A DNA stretch of 64,000 bases. Source: JAAEPI01 sp965212145 (GTDB taxonomy: Bacteria; Bacteroidota; Bacteroidia; Cytophagales; Cyclobacteriaceae). The stretch covers positions 310,001-374,000 of the forward strand of contig CBDBUY010000005.1 in the NCBI GenBank assembly GCA_965212145.1, written 5' to 3'. Below, in pieces: positions 33,521-41,757 of this stretch. Under the pieces are notes generated by a model. That model was given only the letters and a program-made list of their open reading frames with translations, was not told the DNA's origin and searched no databases. The position numbers were made by a program, and so were the translations under genes. Each line of letters starts with the position of its first letter. The stretch's first letter is position 1.

Positions 33521-33816
33521 ATGTCCAAATTCAACGAACTCATAAAAGGAGATCAGCCGATCCTGGTGGATTTTTAGCCGACTGGTGTCAGCCCTGCAAA
33601 ATGATGGCGCCAATTCTAGAGGACGTTAAAAGTGAGCTCGGTGAATCTATTCGCATCATTAAAGTGGACACGGACAAAAATCAAAGCGTTTCCTTGAAAT
33701 ACGGAATAAGAGGAATCCCGACTTTAATTCTATTTCAAAACGGAAATATCAAATGGCGTCAATCGGGGGTGGTTCCCAAAGAGGTAATTGTTGATGCGTT
33801 GAGAAAGAATTCGTAA
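33521..33816 (+). pseudogene. Thioredoxin with a -1 frameshift before the active site
   Basis: The ATG at 33521 opens MSKFNELIKGDQPILVDF and meets TAG at 33575. Slipping one base back at 33574 (GAT TTT TAG to TTT TTA GCC) restores LADWCQPCKMMAPIL, the thioredoxin WCxPC active site, and the rest (KYGIRGIPTLILFQNG) to 33816, 98 residues in total. The break lies in a run of five T. It may be a natural frameshift mutation, a base-call error, or P-site slippage at a stop codon; the sequence alone cannot decide. Confidence 0.8.
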
Positions 33817-33876
33817 AGATCTACGAATCTAGATTTGAATGAGTGAATTCATCTCTGGTTCGTTTTCCTTTGCGGC

Positions 33877-35754
33877 ATGAATTACCTGTCTGTCGAAAAT
33901 CTGGCCAAGAGTTATGATGAAAAGCAATTATTTGAAGGGCTGACTTTTGGGCTGGAGCAGGGACAGAAAGCCGCCCTTGTCGGGGTGAATGGATGTGGTA
34001 AATCCACCTTATTAAAGGTCATAGCTGGAATCGAAGCGCCGGACAGAGGAGAGGTTTCGTTCAGAAAGGGAATCCGAGTTTCCATGCTTCGACAACACCC
34101 TGATTACCACGAAAATGCCACCATTCTGGAAGCCGTCTTTTCCGATGATATTGAGGAGCTCAATGTCATTCGTGATTATGAACTGGCCATGTTTAAAACG
34201 GAGAGTGATCCCACGAATGCTCCAGACCTCACGGAGATTCTAACCAAAATGGATGCGCTTAATGCCTGGGATTACGAACACCAAATCAAGGAACTTCTCG
34301 GCAAGCTGGGCATTCAAGATTTAGAGCAAAAAATGAGCGAATTGTCAGGTGGTCAAAAGAAGCGCGTGGCTTTAGCTCAGGCACTAGTCGTCAATCCGGA
34401 TTTTTTGATACTGGATGAACCCACAAACCACCTGGATGTGGAGGTCATTGAATGGTTGGAGAACTACTTATCCACGGCCAATTTGACTTTACTAATGGTG
34501 ACACATGATCGCTACTTTTTGGACAAGGTGACTAATGAAATTCTTGAAATCGATCAGGGACAGGTGTTCCGATACAAAGGGAATTACAGCGAGTTTTTGG
34601 AGAAGAAGGCGGAGCGAGAGGCCATCGATCAGGCCACAGTGGATAAGGCGAAAAACTTGTTTAAAACAGAGTTGGAATGGATGCGCAGACAACCCAAAGC
34701 TCGAGGCACCAAAGCAAAGTATCGCGTAGATGCCTTCTCTGAGGTCAAGGAAAAAGCCCATAGTGGGAAGCAGAGTCAAGAGATGGAGGTTAATCTGCGT
34801 GGGGAGCGTCAGGGCAAAAAAATCCTGGAGATGGAACACGTGACCAAACGATTTGATGACCAAATCATGTTGGACGATTTCAGCTACGTGTTTAAACGGG
34901 GAGAACGGGTTGGGATCATTGGAAAAAATGGCGTTGGGAAATCCACTTTTCTCAACTTAATCACCGGAGAGCTGGCTCCTGATTCCGGAAAAATGGACAA
35001 AGGTCAAACTACTAAAATCGGGTATTACACGCAGGATGAGGCGATTTTTAAACCTGAAATGAAGGTTCTCGAGGTGGTTAAGGAGGTGGCAGAGTACATC
35101 AAACTGGCCGATGGGAGTGAGGTCAGTGCGTCTGCGCTTTTAACCCAGTTTCTGTTTCCGCCCAAGATGCAGTACAATTTCGTGGGCAAACTCAGCGGTG
35201 GCGAGAAGAGGCGATTGCAACTAATGCGGGTGCTGATGGCAAACCCGAACTTTCTGATACTGGATGAGCCGACGAATGACTTTGACATTATGACCTTAAA
35301 CGTCTTGGAGAATTACCTCGAAAAGTTCACAGGGTGCATCATGATCGTCTCTCACGATAGGTACTTTATGGATCGCGTGGTGGATCATTTGTTTGTCTTT
35401 GAAGGAAAGGGCAAGGTGCGAGATTTCCCTGGAAACTACTCTGACTTCAGACAGTCTGGTTTGACGTTAAAAGAGCAACCCTCAGAATCAAAAAAACCGG
35501 AAACTAAAACTGAAAAAGGTAAGGAGCCTGAGGTCGAAAAAAAGAAGCTGACATTTAAAGAGAAATATGAGTTGGATGAAATCAATAAAGAGCTACCCAA
35601 ACTGGAAGAGAAAAAATCCAACCTTGTACAGGCGATGAGTCAGGAACAAGATTACGCAAAACTTGAATCCATGGGAGCTGAGCTCAAGGAGATCGAGGAG
35701 GAACTTGAATCTAAAGAACTGCGGTGGCTGGAATTAAGTGAAAGAGAAGGCTAG
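33877..35754 (+). CDS. ABC-F family ATPase (Uup/EttA-like)
   Basis: 625 residues, two ABC ATPase domains with no membrane part. First Walker A GVNGCGKST (36-44) and signature LSGGQKKRVAL; second Walker A GKNGVGKST and signature LSGGEKRRLQL, both with DEPTNHLD/DEPTNDFD Walker B. A linker with WMRRQPKARGTKAKYR is the ABC-F interdomain arm, and a coiled-coil C-terminus (ETKTEKGKEPEVEKKK...EEELESKEL) resembles Uup. ABC-F proteins act on ribosomes at the E site or on DNA/ribosome quality control. Monocistronic. Confidence 0.94.
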   Translation: MNYLSVENLAKSYDEKQLFEGLTFGLEQGQKAALVGVNGCGKSTLLKVIAGIEAPDRGEVSFRKGIRVSMLRQHPDYHENATILEAVFSDDIEELNVIRDYELAMFKTESDPTNAPDLTEILTKMDALNAWDYEHQIKELLGKLGIQDLEQKMSELSGGQKKRVALAQALVVNPDFLILDEPTNHLDVEVIEWLENYLSTANLTLLMVTHDRYFLDKVTNEILEIDQGQVFRYKGNYSEFLEKKAEREAIDQATVDKAKNLFKTELEWMRRQPKARGTKAKYRVDAFSEVKEKAHSGKQSQEMEVNLRGERQGKKILEMEHVTKRFDDQIMLDDFSYVFKRGERVGIIGKNGVGKSTFLNLITGELAPDSGKMDKGQTTKIGYYTQDEAIFKPEMKVLEVVKEVAEYIKLADGSEVSASALLTQFLFPPKMQYNFVGKLSGGEKRRLQLMRVLMANPNFLILDEPTNDFDIMTLNVLENYLEKFTGCIMIVSHDRYFMDRVVDHLFVFEGKGKVRDFPGNYSDFRQSGLTLKEQPSESKKPETKTEKGKEPEVEKKKLTFKEKYELDEINKELPKLEEKKSNLVQAMSQEQDYAKLESMGAELKEIEEELESKELRWLELSEREG

Positions 35755-35870
35755 GCCAGTAGATACTTTTTCGCTTGGTGGATCACGGCTAAAGTGACGA
35801 AACCCACAACCGTCACCGAGATTATCGGCATCAGAATCGCAGAAACAAGTGGGGTCAAATGCCCAGTCAT
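35751..35870 (-). pseudogene. C-terminal remnant of a CcoI/FixI-type copper P-type ATPase
   Basis: On the minus strand FAMTGHLTPLVSAILMP followed by IISVTVVGFVTLAV reads as the last membrane helices of heavy-metal P-ATPases of the CcoI group, in which a ...GLLTP..AAILMPLSS-like end is typical. The frame upstream of the ATG at 35870 stops at a TAA within about 30 bp and no ATPase core remains between here and the UspA gene. It overlaps the end of the ABC-F gene by 4 bp. The match is by pattern recognition; a chance 39-residue frame is the alternative. Confidence 0.55.
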
Positions 35871-35968
35871 GGCAAATGGAAGTCTTATGAATTTTTAAGC
35901 AAAAGACAAGACGAATTCGTGAAAGACAACCTTATGGCCTTGAAGAATTTTAATTTCAGACTGGTGTC

Positions 35969-36388
35969 TCAATCATTCAACGAAAAGCTGTTGGGGATCA
36001 CAAGAACAGGGGAGGTACTCTTTTCTAAGAGTGTAGTTGTATGACTCCCGGGAAGATTGTCTTCACCATTGCCATTCACACCGATGATTACTAAATCGAA
36101 ATTCTGTTCTTTGACGAATTTTAAAAGTTCGTTTTCGATTTGTCCAGGCAAAATGACCGTAGTGACATGGTGTTTTTCTCCTGCCAGCTCTGAGTTAATC
36201 ATTTCCATTTTTCTTTTCACTTTGTTCATTTTAAGTATCGAGTCCTCAGAAATTTCAGGCTCCTCAATGGGGAAAATATGAAGAAGATAAAGCTCAGACT
36301 GATATCTTTCCCTTAAAGAGAGGCCAATCTTGAAAGCCTTCCACGATGCAGGGGAGAAATCTGTCGAAACCAATATGGACTTAAACAT
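35969..36388 (-). CDS. Universal stress protein, single UspA domain
   Basis: 139 residues from the ATG at 36388 (MFKSILVSTDFSPASWKAF, the canonical UspA start; the longer frame to 36439 runs through a regulatory palindrome). The ATP-binding motif VIIGVNGNGEDNLPGSHTTTLLEKSTSPVLVIP has the G-2x-G-9x-G-S/T arrangement in part. Stress and energy-starvation protein in the cytoplasm. Divergent from the histidine kinase gene with 156 bp between them. Confidence 0.9.
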   Translation of the reverse strand: MFKSILVSTDFSPASWKAFKIGLSLRERYQSELYLLHIFPIEEPEISEDSILKMNKVKRKMEMINSELAGEKHHVTTVILPGQIENELLKFVKEQNFDLVIIGVNGNGEDNLPGSHTTTLLEKSTSPVLVIPNSFSLND

Positions 36389-36432
36389 GTTCAAAATCTT
36401 CTCAAAAGTAGAGAGCCAGGTTCCACGCTTTG

Positions 36433-36446
36433 CTGACATCTGTCAG
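36433..36446. promoter_or_regulatory. Crp/FNR-like palindrome before the UspA gene
   Basis: CTGACATCTGTCAG: perfect 5-bp arms TGAC/GTCA with a 4-bp spacer, the FNR/DNR core spacing. Its centre is about 51 bp upstream of the UspA ATG, fitting class II activation with a short leader. The receiver-Crp regulator gene lies on the other side. Confidence 0.6.
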
Positions 36447-36459
36447 TTTCACTCTTGAA

Positions 36460-36511
36460 GTTTATCAATGCACCTTATCGAGTTTATCAATGGTGTTGGT
36501 TAGGTTTATCA
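36460..36511 (+). repeat. Three GTTTATCA direct repeats, 22-bp period
   Basis: GTTTATCA starts at 36460, 36482 and 36504, exactly 22 bp apart (about two helical turns), in the gap before the histidine kinase gene. Such phased repeats usually bind a dimeric or oligomeric regulator on one DNA face. Confidence 0.7.
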
Positions 36512-36544
36512 TTTCAAATTTATCCTACTCATCAGACCTTAGTG

Positions 36545-37825
36545 ATGCAACCGAATAGTGAATTCTTTATGTCCAACAAGGGACTAAATCTACTGAGCAA
36601 GCTCTTTCAGAGTTCCGGTGAAGGAATGATGGTGTTCGATCGTAATGGGAACGCAGTAGCGATGAATCCAAGAGCTGAGAAAATGTTTGGCTGGGAAGAA
36701 TCCTCATTAATCGGTCAGCCGGTTGAGCAGTTGATACCAAAATCGAAAAGGTCGGTTCATGAAACCCATCGAAATAAGTACATGGAGAAACCGGCCGTCC
36801 GTAGCATGGGTTCCGGATTGGATTTACAGGGGCTTAGAAAGGATGGATCGACCTTTCCCATTGAAATCAGTTTGACCTACCTGGATCATGAAAAAGAATT
36901 ACTGGTAGTTGCGTTTATCACCGATATCTCCGTTCGAAAAGAACAAGAGAAAAAGCTTGAGCAATACGCGCAGGAATTGGAGGATAAAGTCAAAGCCCGG
37001 ACCCAAGAATTGGAGCATTTAAATATGGGTCTGCAAAGTCAGATTCAAGAGCGGAAACTTGCCGAGAAGGCTTTAAAGAAAAGTCTGGAAGATGTCCAAA
37101 GAGCAGAGCAGGAAATCCTGAAGTCTCTGGAGAAAGAACGTGAGCTCAGTGAGCTTAAATCAAGGTTCGTCTCCATGGCTAGCCATGAATTCCGAACGCC
37201 ACTCACCACCATTGCTTCGTCGGCTAATTTGATAAAGAAATACCCGGATTCAGATCAACAAAACCAACGTGAAAAGCACGTAGACCGGATTTCAAAAAGT
37301 GTTAAGAATCTCACAGCGATTCTCAATGATTTCCTTTCGCTTGAGAAATTAGAAAGTGGAGCTGTAGAGATCAATTTGACTGAAATCAGCCTTCAAGAGA
37401 CTGTGGAAGAAATGATTCAGGAGATGAACCTTACCATTAAACAGGGGCAAGAAATTATCTGTCATAAAGGAGAGGATGTGCTGCTAAATACAGATCCACG
37501 GCTATTGAAAAACCTTCTCTATAACCTGGTCTCCAATGCTAGTAAGTACTCGGACGAGGGTGAGAAAATAGAACTGTTTTGTAAAATAGACCCGGAATCA
37601 GTCAGGATAGATGTGATGGATCATGGGATTGGAATTCCTAAATCAGAGCAAAAAAATCTGTTCGAAAGATTCTTTAGGGCCGCCAATGCTACGAACATTC
37701 AGGGTACCGGACTGGGGCTTCATATTGTAAAGAAGTACCTTGACCTGCTTGGAGGAACGATAGCATTCGAAAGTACAGAAGGACAGGGCAGCACATTTAA
37801 AATCATGTTACCGACTAAATTATGA
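36545..37825 (+). CDS. PAS-domain sensor histidine kinase
   Basis: 426 residues from 36545 (an ATG at 36569 is also possible; upstream codons cover the repeat region). One PAS domain (LFQSSGEGMMVFDRNGNAVAMNPRAEKMFGWEE, then RKDGSTFPIEISL), a coiled coil rich in Glu/Lys, the DHp helix with the phospho-acceptor His214 in SMASHEFRTPL and the HATPase domain (N box NLVSNASKYS, G1 DHGIGIP, G2 GTGLGLHIV). No transmembrane helix: a soluble sensor, perhaps of redox state or oxygen, although no heme ligand can be assigned. Overlaps the regulator gene by 4 bp. Confidence 0.93.
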   Translation: MQPNSEFFMSNKGLNLLSKLFQSSGEGMMVFDRNGNAVAMNPRAEKMFGWEESSLIGQPVEQLIPKSKRSVHETHRNKYMEKPAVRSMGSGLDLQGLRKDGSTFPIEISLTYLDHEKELLVVAFITDISVRKEQEKKLEQYAQELEDKVKARTQELEHLNMGLQSQIQERKLAEKALKKSLEDVQRAEQEILKSLEKERELSELKSRFVSMASHEFRTPLTTIASSANLIKKYPDSDQQNQREKHVDRISKSVKNLTAILNDFLSLEKLESGAVEINLTEISLQETVEEMIQEMNLTIKQGQEIICHKGEDVLLNTDPRLLKNLLYNLVSNASKYSDEGEKIELFCKIDPESVRIDVMDHGIGIPKSEQKNLFERFFRAANATNIQGTGLGLHIVKKYLDLLGGTIAFESTEGQGSTFKIMLPTKL

Positions 37826-38868
37826 GTCAACACATAATACTTGTTATCGAAGATCAGGATGATGTTAGAGAAAATATCGTCGAGCTACTTGAACTGTCGA
37901 ATTACCAGGTTTTATCAGCAGCTGAGGGCGGTAGCGGTGTGAAGATGGCGCTCGAACATACACCGGACCTGATCCTTTGTGACATCATGATGCCCGAACG
38001 AGACGGCTATGAGGTACTCTATTTACTTTCTAAAAATCCTTCAACCTCTAGTATTCCATTCATTTTTCTGACAGCAAAAGCGGAGAAAGAGGATTTCAGA
38101 AAAGGAATGAATCTTGGGGCAGATGATTACATCACCAAGCCCTTCGAAGAGATAGAACTTCTGGGTGCCATCGAGCGGCGGCTGGAGAAATATGCGGGTC
38201 TGAAGAATAGTCAGAATACAGAAGAGCTTCTCTCTGCAGCAGCTAAATATCCCGACATGGAATCCGTCCTAGAGAATAGAAAAACTCGAAAGTTTGGTAA
38301 GAAAGATATCATTTACAGGGAAGGTGATTACGCCTCCTACGCGTACTTAATCAAGTCGGGGAAGGTGAAAACCTACAAGATTAATGTTGATGGGAAGGAG
38401 TTCATACATGACCTGCTTACGTCTGGGAGTTTCTTGGGTGAGAAGGCACTTATTATGGATTCAGATCGCACGGAATTCGCCATGGCGATGGAGGAAACAG
38501 AACTGCTATTGATTCCAAGACAGGATTTTCAAGACTTGATTTTTCAGAATAGAGAAGTGTCAGGTGAATTCATCAAGAAGCTCTCTGACAATCTAGCAGA
38601 TCGAGAAAAAGAATTGATGGACATGGCCTACAATACGGTGCGAAAGAGAACTGCAGATACGCTGATGAGACTTTATGAAAAGTACAAAACCGATGCTGGA
38701 TTGGTGTCCTTCAAGATAGCTCGAGCTGATCTGGCAGGAATGGTCGGAACAGCTCAGGAGTCGGTCATTCGAATATTGTCGGAATTTAAGCAGGATGGTT
38801 ATTTGGAGATTGACTCGAGCGAGATCATTGTAAAGGAACCAGAGAAACTCATGGCTATAAGGTTCTAG
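37822..38868 (+). CDS. Response regulator: receiver + cNMP-binding + Crp-type HTH
   Basis: 348 residues. Receiver domain with acidic pocket D11/D13, phospho-acceptor D54 in ILCDIMMPERDGY, T85 and K106 (YITKPF). Then a cyclic-nucleotide-binding-like beta roll (about 150-265: RKFGKKDIIYREGDYASYAYLIKSGKVKTYK) and a Crp/FNR winged HTH (KIARADLAGMVGTAQESVIRILSEFKQDGYLEID). No Cys cluster for an Fe-S centre is visible, so it resembles DNR/Crp rather than FNR. It probably is phosphorylated by the kinase encoded just upstream and controls the nearby nirK/UspA genes. Confidence 0.93.
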   Translation: MSQHIILVIEDQDDVRENIVELLELSNYQVLSAAEGGSGVKMALEHTPDLILCDIMMPERDGYEVLYLLSKNPSTSSIPFIFLTAKAEKEDFRKGMNLGADDYITKPFEEIELLGAIERRLEKYAGLKNSQNTEELLSAAAKYPDMESVLENRKTRKFGKKDIIYREGDYASYAYLIKSGKVKTYKINVDGKEFIHDLLTSGSFLGEKALIMDSDRTEFAMAMEETELLLIPRQDFQDLIFQNREVSGEFIKKLSDNLADREKELMDMAYNTVRKRTADTLMRLYEKYKTDAGLVSFKIARADLAGMVGTAQESVIRILSEFKQDGYLEIDSSEIIVKEPEKLMAIRF

Positions 38869-39464
38869 CGGCTTAGGTCAATGATTTTCTCAATTGTTTC
38901 TTGATAATCCACACCTAGACCTTCCTGCTGATGCCGGAGAACGCCCTCTTTGTCAAACACACTGATGATGTTAGAATGCGAAAAGTCGATAGGGGAGATC
39001 TGCTTGTAGCGCACAGCTAGGATGTTGGCGAACTCCCGCACAGTTCCTTCATTTCCTTGAAGAAAAACCCATTCGTTTCCGATCATTTCATTTTCGATGC
39101 TAAACTGTTTCATTTTTTCAGGCGTGTCCACTTCCGGATCAATACTCACCAAAACGTACCTCACACCCTCATTTTTCTTTTTCCGGACTTGCTCATGAAT
39201 ATTTCGCATGTCTGCTACCAGCCTTGGGCAGGCCACCTGACATGAAGTGTAAATCATGACCACAGCAAGTACATCCCCTTGCAAGTCCTTGAATCGAATG
39301 GTGTCGTTGTTTTGAGTCGCCCACTGACTCGGTATTTGGTAAATGGACAGCTCATTGAAATCATCGGGTTTCGTAATGACCGATTCGTCAAGCGTTGACG
39401 ATTCAGGTTTGGGACTGGTGCAACCAAACACGAGCAGAGCAATTAGGACTATAAGATTTTTCAT
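38865..39464 (-). CDS. SCO1/SenC-type copper chaperone (lipoprotein)
   Basis: 199 residues. Lipobox LVFGC (Cys15), thioredoxin fold with the copper motif CQVAC-P (Cys75, Cys79) and the third ligand His163 in DFSHSN. SCO proteins deliver copper to cytochrome oxidase CuA or, in this setting, possibly to NirK. Third gene of the nirK operon, overlapping the formylglycine-enzyme-like gene by 4 bp; converges with the regulator gene by 4 bp. Confidence 0.93.
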   Translation of the reverse strand: MKNLIVLIALLVFGCTSPKPESSTLDESVITKPDDFNELSIYQIPSQWATQNNDTIRFKDLQGDVLAVVMIYTSCQVACPRLVADMRNIHEQVRKKKNEGVRYVLVSIDPEVDTPEKMKQFSIENEMIGNEWVFLQGNEGTVREFANILAVRYKQISPIDFSHSNIISVFDKEGVLRHQQEGLGVDYQETIEKIIDLSR

Positions 39465-40225
39465 GGGACGGGATTAACATCTTTTGCACATCGAAATCCT
39501 AGATTCCTGACGCAGTAATTGGCTTTCAAACTGCCACGGAAAGCATAACGCATGAACGCCGCATAGTTCATCAAGTCAGTGGCTCCAACGGATCCTGCTG
39601 CACAGAACAGCTGCCTATCTGTATCCACATCTTTTCTTGATTCCCCTGAAATCAGCACAGAATTAAAATCTTCTGTCCATTCCCAAACGAGTCCATGAAG
39701 GTCGTACACGCCCCACACATTCTGAAAAGTAGAACCAACAGGCTTGAGATTCGTCCTTGGGGCCTCATAGCCCGCCAAGATACGTGCGCTGAAAAGGCTG
39801 TCCTCTCGGGCATCCATTCTTGTTTCATCGGCCATGGCAGCATATTCCCACTCATCGGTCATAGGGAGCCTTTTACCTAGACATTCACAGTACGCCCGTG
39901 CTACAAACCAAGAAAGGCTATTGACCGGTGTTTCTCTCATAGCTTTTTGAAAATTGGCGTCATCCCAATTCGACAGATAATTTTTATCCGCCAGTAGCCT
40001 GGTAACATTTCCGATTCTCCACTTTGGATATTGATCCAAAAAGGCTCTAAACTCAGCATTGGTCACAGGATAGGTATCTAAGTAAAAATCATCTACGATA
40101 CCAGGCTCGCTGGTCCCATAAAGGGGGGTGTAAGTCCCCCCTTTGATCAACTTCATATTAGAATAACCCTGACCTAATGAAAGTTGAATCAACCCTAAGA
40201 AAATTATGGTAGTGATACTCCGCAT
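39461..40225 (-). CDS. Formylglycine-generating-enzyme-like (SUMF1/EgtB/PvdO) periplasmic protein
   Basis: 254 residues with a signal peptide (about 18, TIIFLGLIQLSLG). SUMF1 fold: FYLDTYPVTNAEFRAFL, NSLSWFVARAYCECLGKRLPMTDEWEYAA and WEWTEDF, ending CVRNLGFRCAKD. It is shorter than true FGE. In Bacteroidota this type often accompanies nirK and SCO genes; a maturation role is possible but unproven. Overlaps nirK by 1 bp and SCO by 4 bp. Confidence 0.87.
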   Translation of the reverse strand: MRSITTIIFLGLIQLSLGQGYSNMKLIKGGTYTPLYGTSEPGIVDDFYLDTYPVTNAEFRAFLDQYPKWRIGNVTRLLADKNYLSNWDDANFQKAMRETPVNSLSWFVARAYCECLGKRLPMTDEWEYAAMADETRMDAREDSLFSARILAGYEAPRTNLKPVGSTFQNVWGVYDLHGLVWEWTEDFNSVLISGESRKDVDTDRQLFCAAGSVGATDLMNYAAFMRYAFRGSLKANYCVRNLGFRCAKDVNPVP

Positions 40226-41667
40226 CAGTGGCTACTTCTGATTCGAGATACCATCGTTGGAGTTACTTCTTTTTGGTTGTTGCCCCAATTGGCATAGACA
40301 TAGGTGAGAACATTGGCCACTTCTTCATCACTGAGTACCTGAGCCGTCATGATGCTGTTGTATTCCTTGCCATTCACAGTTATCGGACCTGTTAGCCCCT
40401 TGACGACTGCTGAAATTGCTCTATCTACGTCTGCATTGAGATAGTCAGAATTTGCAAGAGGGGGAAACACGCCCTCCATTCCCTGGCCTTCAGATAAATG
40501 ACATGCTTGGCAAGTTTTGGCGTAAACTGCGCGACCTACTTCCACTCTTTCGGTTTTAGAAACTGCGGTGGGTGGTGCAGGGGTTTCACCTGGCATTTCC
40601 TGAATTGTCCCACCCTCAGGTTGATAAACTCCTTCCCTTTGTTTCCCGGAATAGACCTTCTTTTTTTCCTCGCCCTCTACTTTCAGCATGCCCAGAGCTC
40701 CTTTGTTGAAGGCTCTGAAAATAGAGTGATCAACCAAGATAAAAGTGCCGGGTACATCTAGCTTAAACTCCACGATTGCTGCACCACCGGCAGGCACGAG
40801 GGTGGTCTGGACGTTTTCGTTGATGCTATTTCCTCCTTCCACATAGACTTTATCAAAGATTTCTCCAATTACATGGAAAGAAGAAACGAGATTGGGTCCT
40901 CCATTGCCCACATAAAGTCGGACAGTCTCACCAACCTCGGCTGTAATGGCATTATCGCCCGTCAGCGCATTTACGGATCCATTGAAGACAACATAATCGG
41001 CATCCTCGTCCACGGCTTTCTGCATATCAAAAGGTTGCAGTCCTGGTTGACCATTTTCACCTTTGGTATAGAAATCGCCTTGCATCACGTAATACTCCTT
41101 ATCAACCTTAGGTAAGCCACCTTCTGGCTCGACCAATATCAATCCATACATTCCGTTTGCCACGTGCATCCCAACTGGCGCGGTGGCACAGTGGTAAACA
41201 TACAGGCCTTGGTTTAGGGTTTTGAATGAAAAGGTCGCCTCATGTCCTGGGGCAATAAAAGAAGAGGTTGCACCGCCTCCTGGACCGGTTACAGCATGAA
41301 GATCAATGTTGTGTGGGAGCTTGTTATCCGGGTGATTCTTCAAGGTGAATTCCACCTCATCTCCAACTCTCGTTCTGATAAAACTACCCGGGACCGATCC
41401 GCCAAAAGTCCAATAAACATAAGAAACACCATCCGTCATTTCCGCCTCTTCTTCGATGATCTCCATATCTACTGAAATTTTGCGAGCGACTCTATCACCG
41501 ACCGGAGGAGGGACATTTGGCGGTGCAGTCAAAATGGCTTTTAAGGGACCTGCAGCAACTTGAATGTCTGCGGCATCTTTGGGCTCCTGATCACCGGAAG
41601 TCGAGCAACCAGTAATAAAGATCAGGCCAAAAAATAGAGCTAAGAAAAGGATGTGATAGGCTTTCAT
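40225..41667 (-). CDS. nirK: Copper nitrite reductase with C-terminal cytochrome c domain (lipoprotein)
   Basis: 480 residues; reduces nitrite to NO in the periplasm. Lipobox FITGC (Cys21). Two cupredoxin domains carry all ligands: His119 (type 1) and His124 (type 2) in PHNIDLHAV, His159/Cys160 in YHCATAPVGMH with His168 and Met173, second-domain His265 and His314 (type 2). A Pro/Glu linker (about 335-370) leads to a class I cytochrome c domain with CQACH (386-390) and a distal Met in NSIMTAQ. The fused heme lets it take electrons directly. First gene of the nirK-SUMF-SCO operon. Confidence 0.96.
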   Translation of the reverse strand: MKAYHILFLALFFGLIFITGCSTSGDQEPKDAADIQVAAGPLKAILTAPPNVPPPVGDRVARKISVDMEIIEEEAEMTDGVSYVYWTFGGSVPGSFIRTRVGDEVEFTLKNHPDNKLPHNIDLHAVTGPGGGATSSFIAPGHEATFSFKTLNQGLYVYHCATAPVGMHVANGMYGLILVEPEGGLPKVDKEYYVMQGDFYTKGENGQPGLQPFDMQKAVDEDADYVVFNGSVNALTGDNAITAEVGETVRLYVGNGGPNLVSSFHVIGEIFDKVYVEGGNSINENVQTTLVPAGGAAIVEFKLDVPGTFILVDHSIFRAFNKGALGMLKVEGEEKKKVYSGKQREGVYQPEGGTIQEMPGETPAPPTAVSKTERVEVGRAVYAKTCQACHLSEGQGMEGVFPPLANSDYLNADVDRAISAVVKGLTGPITVNGKEYNSIMTAQVLSDEEVANVLTYVYANWGNNQKEVTPTMVSRIRSSH

Positions 41668-41737
41668 GGGTTTAATTGTTTTAAACGAAACTAGATACTG
41701 ACTTCATTCAAAATCATGAGACTCAGCAGTCTACGAA

Positions 41738-41751
41738 CTGATTTTTGTCAA
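41738..41751. promoter_or_regulatory. Crp/FNR-like box before nirK
   Basis: On the minus strand TTGACAAAAATCAG, which fits TTGAY-N4-RTCAA with one end mismatch. The centre is about 77 bp upstream of the nirK ATG, so a start near 41703 would place it at about -41.5. Confidence 0.6.
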
Positions 41752-41757
41752 CCCTGA

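Noticed and set aside
36389..36439. Long N-terminal form of the single UspA gene
   Set aside because: It would run through the CTGACATCTGTCAG palindrome; the start at 36388 is the usual family start.
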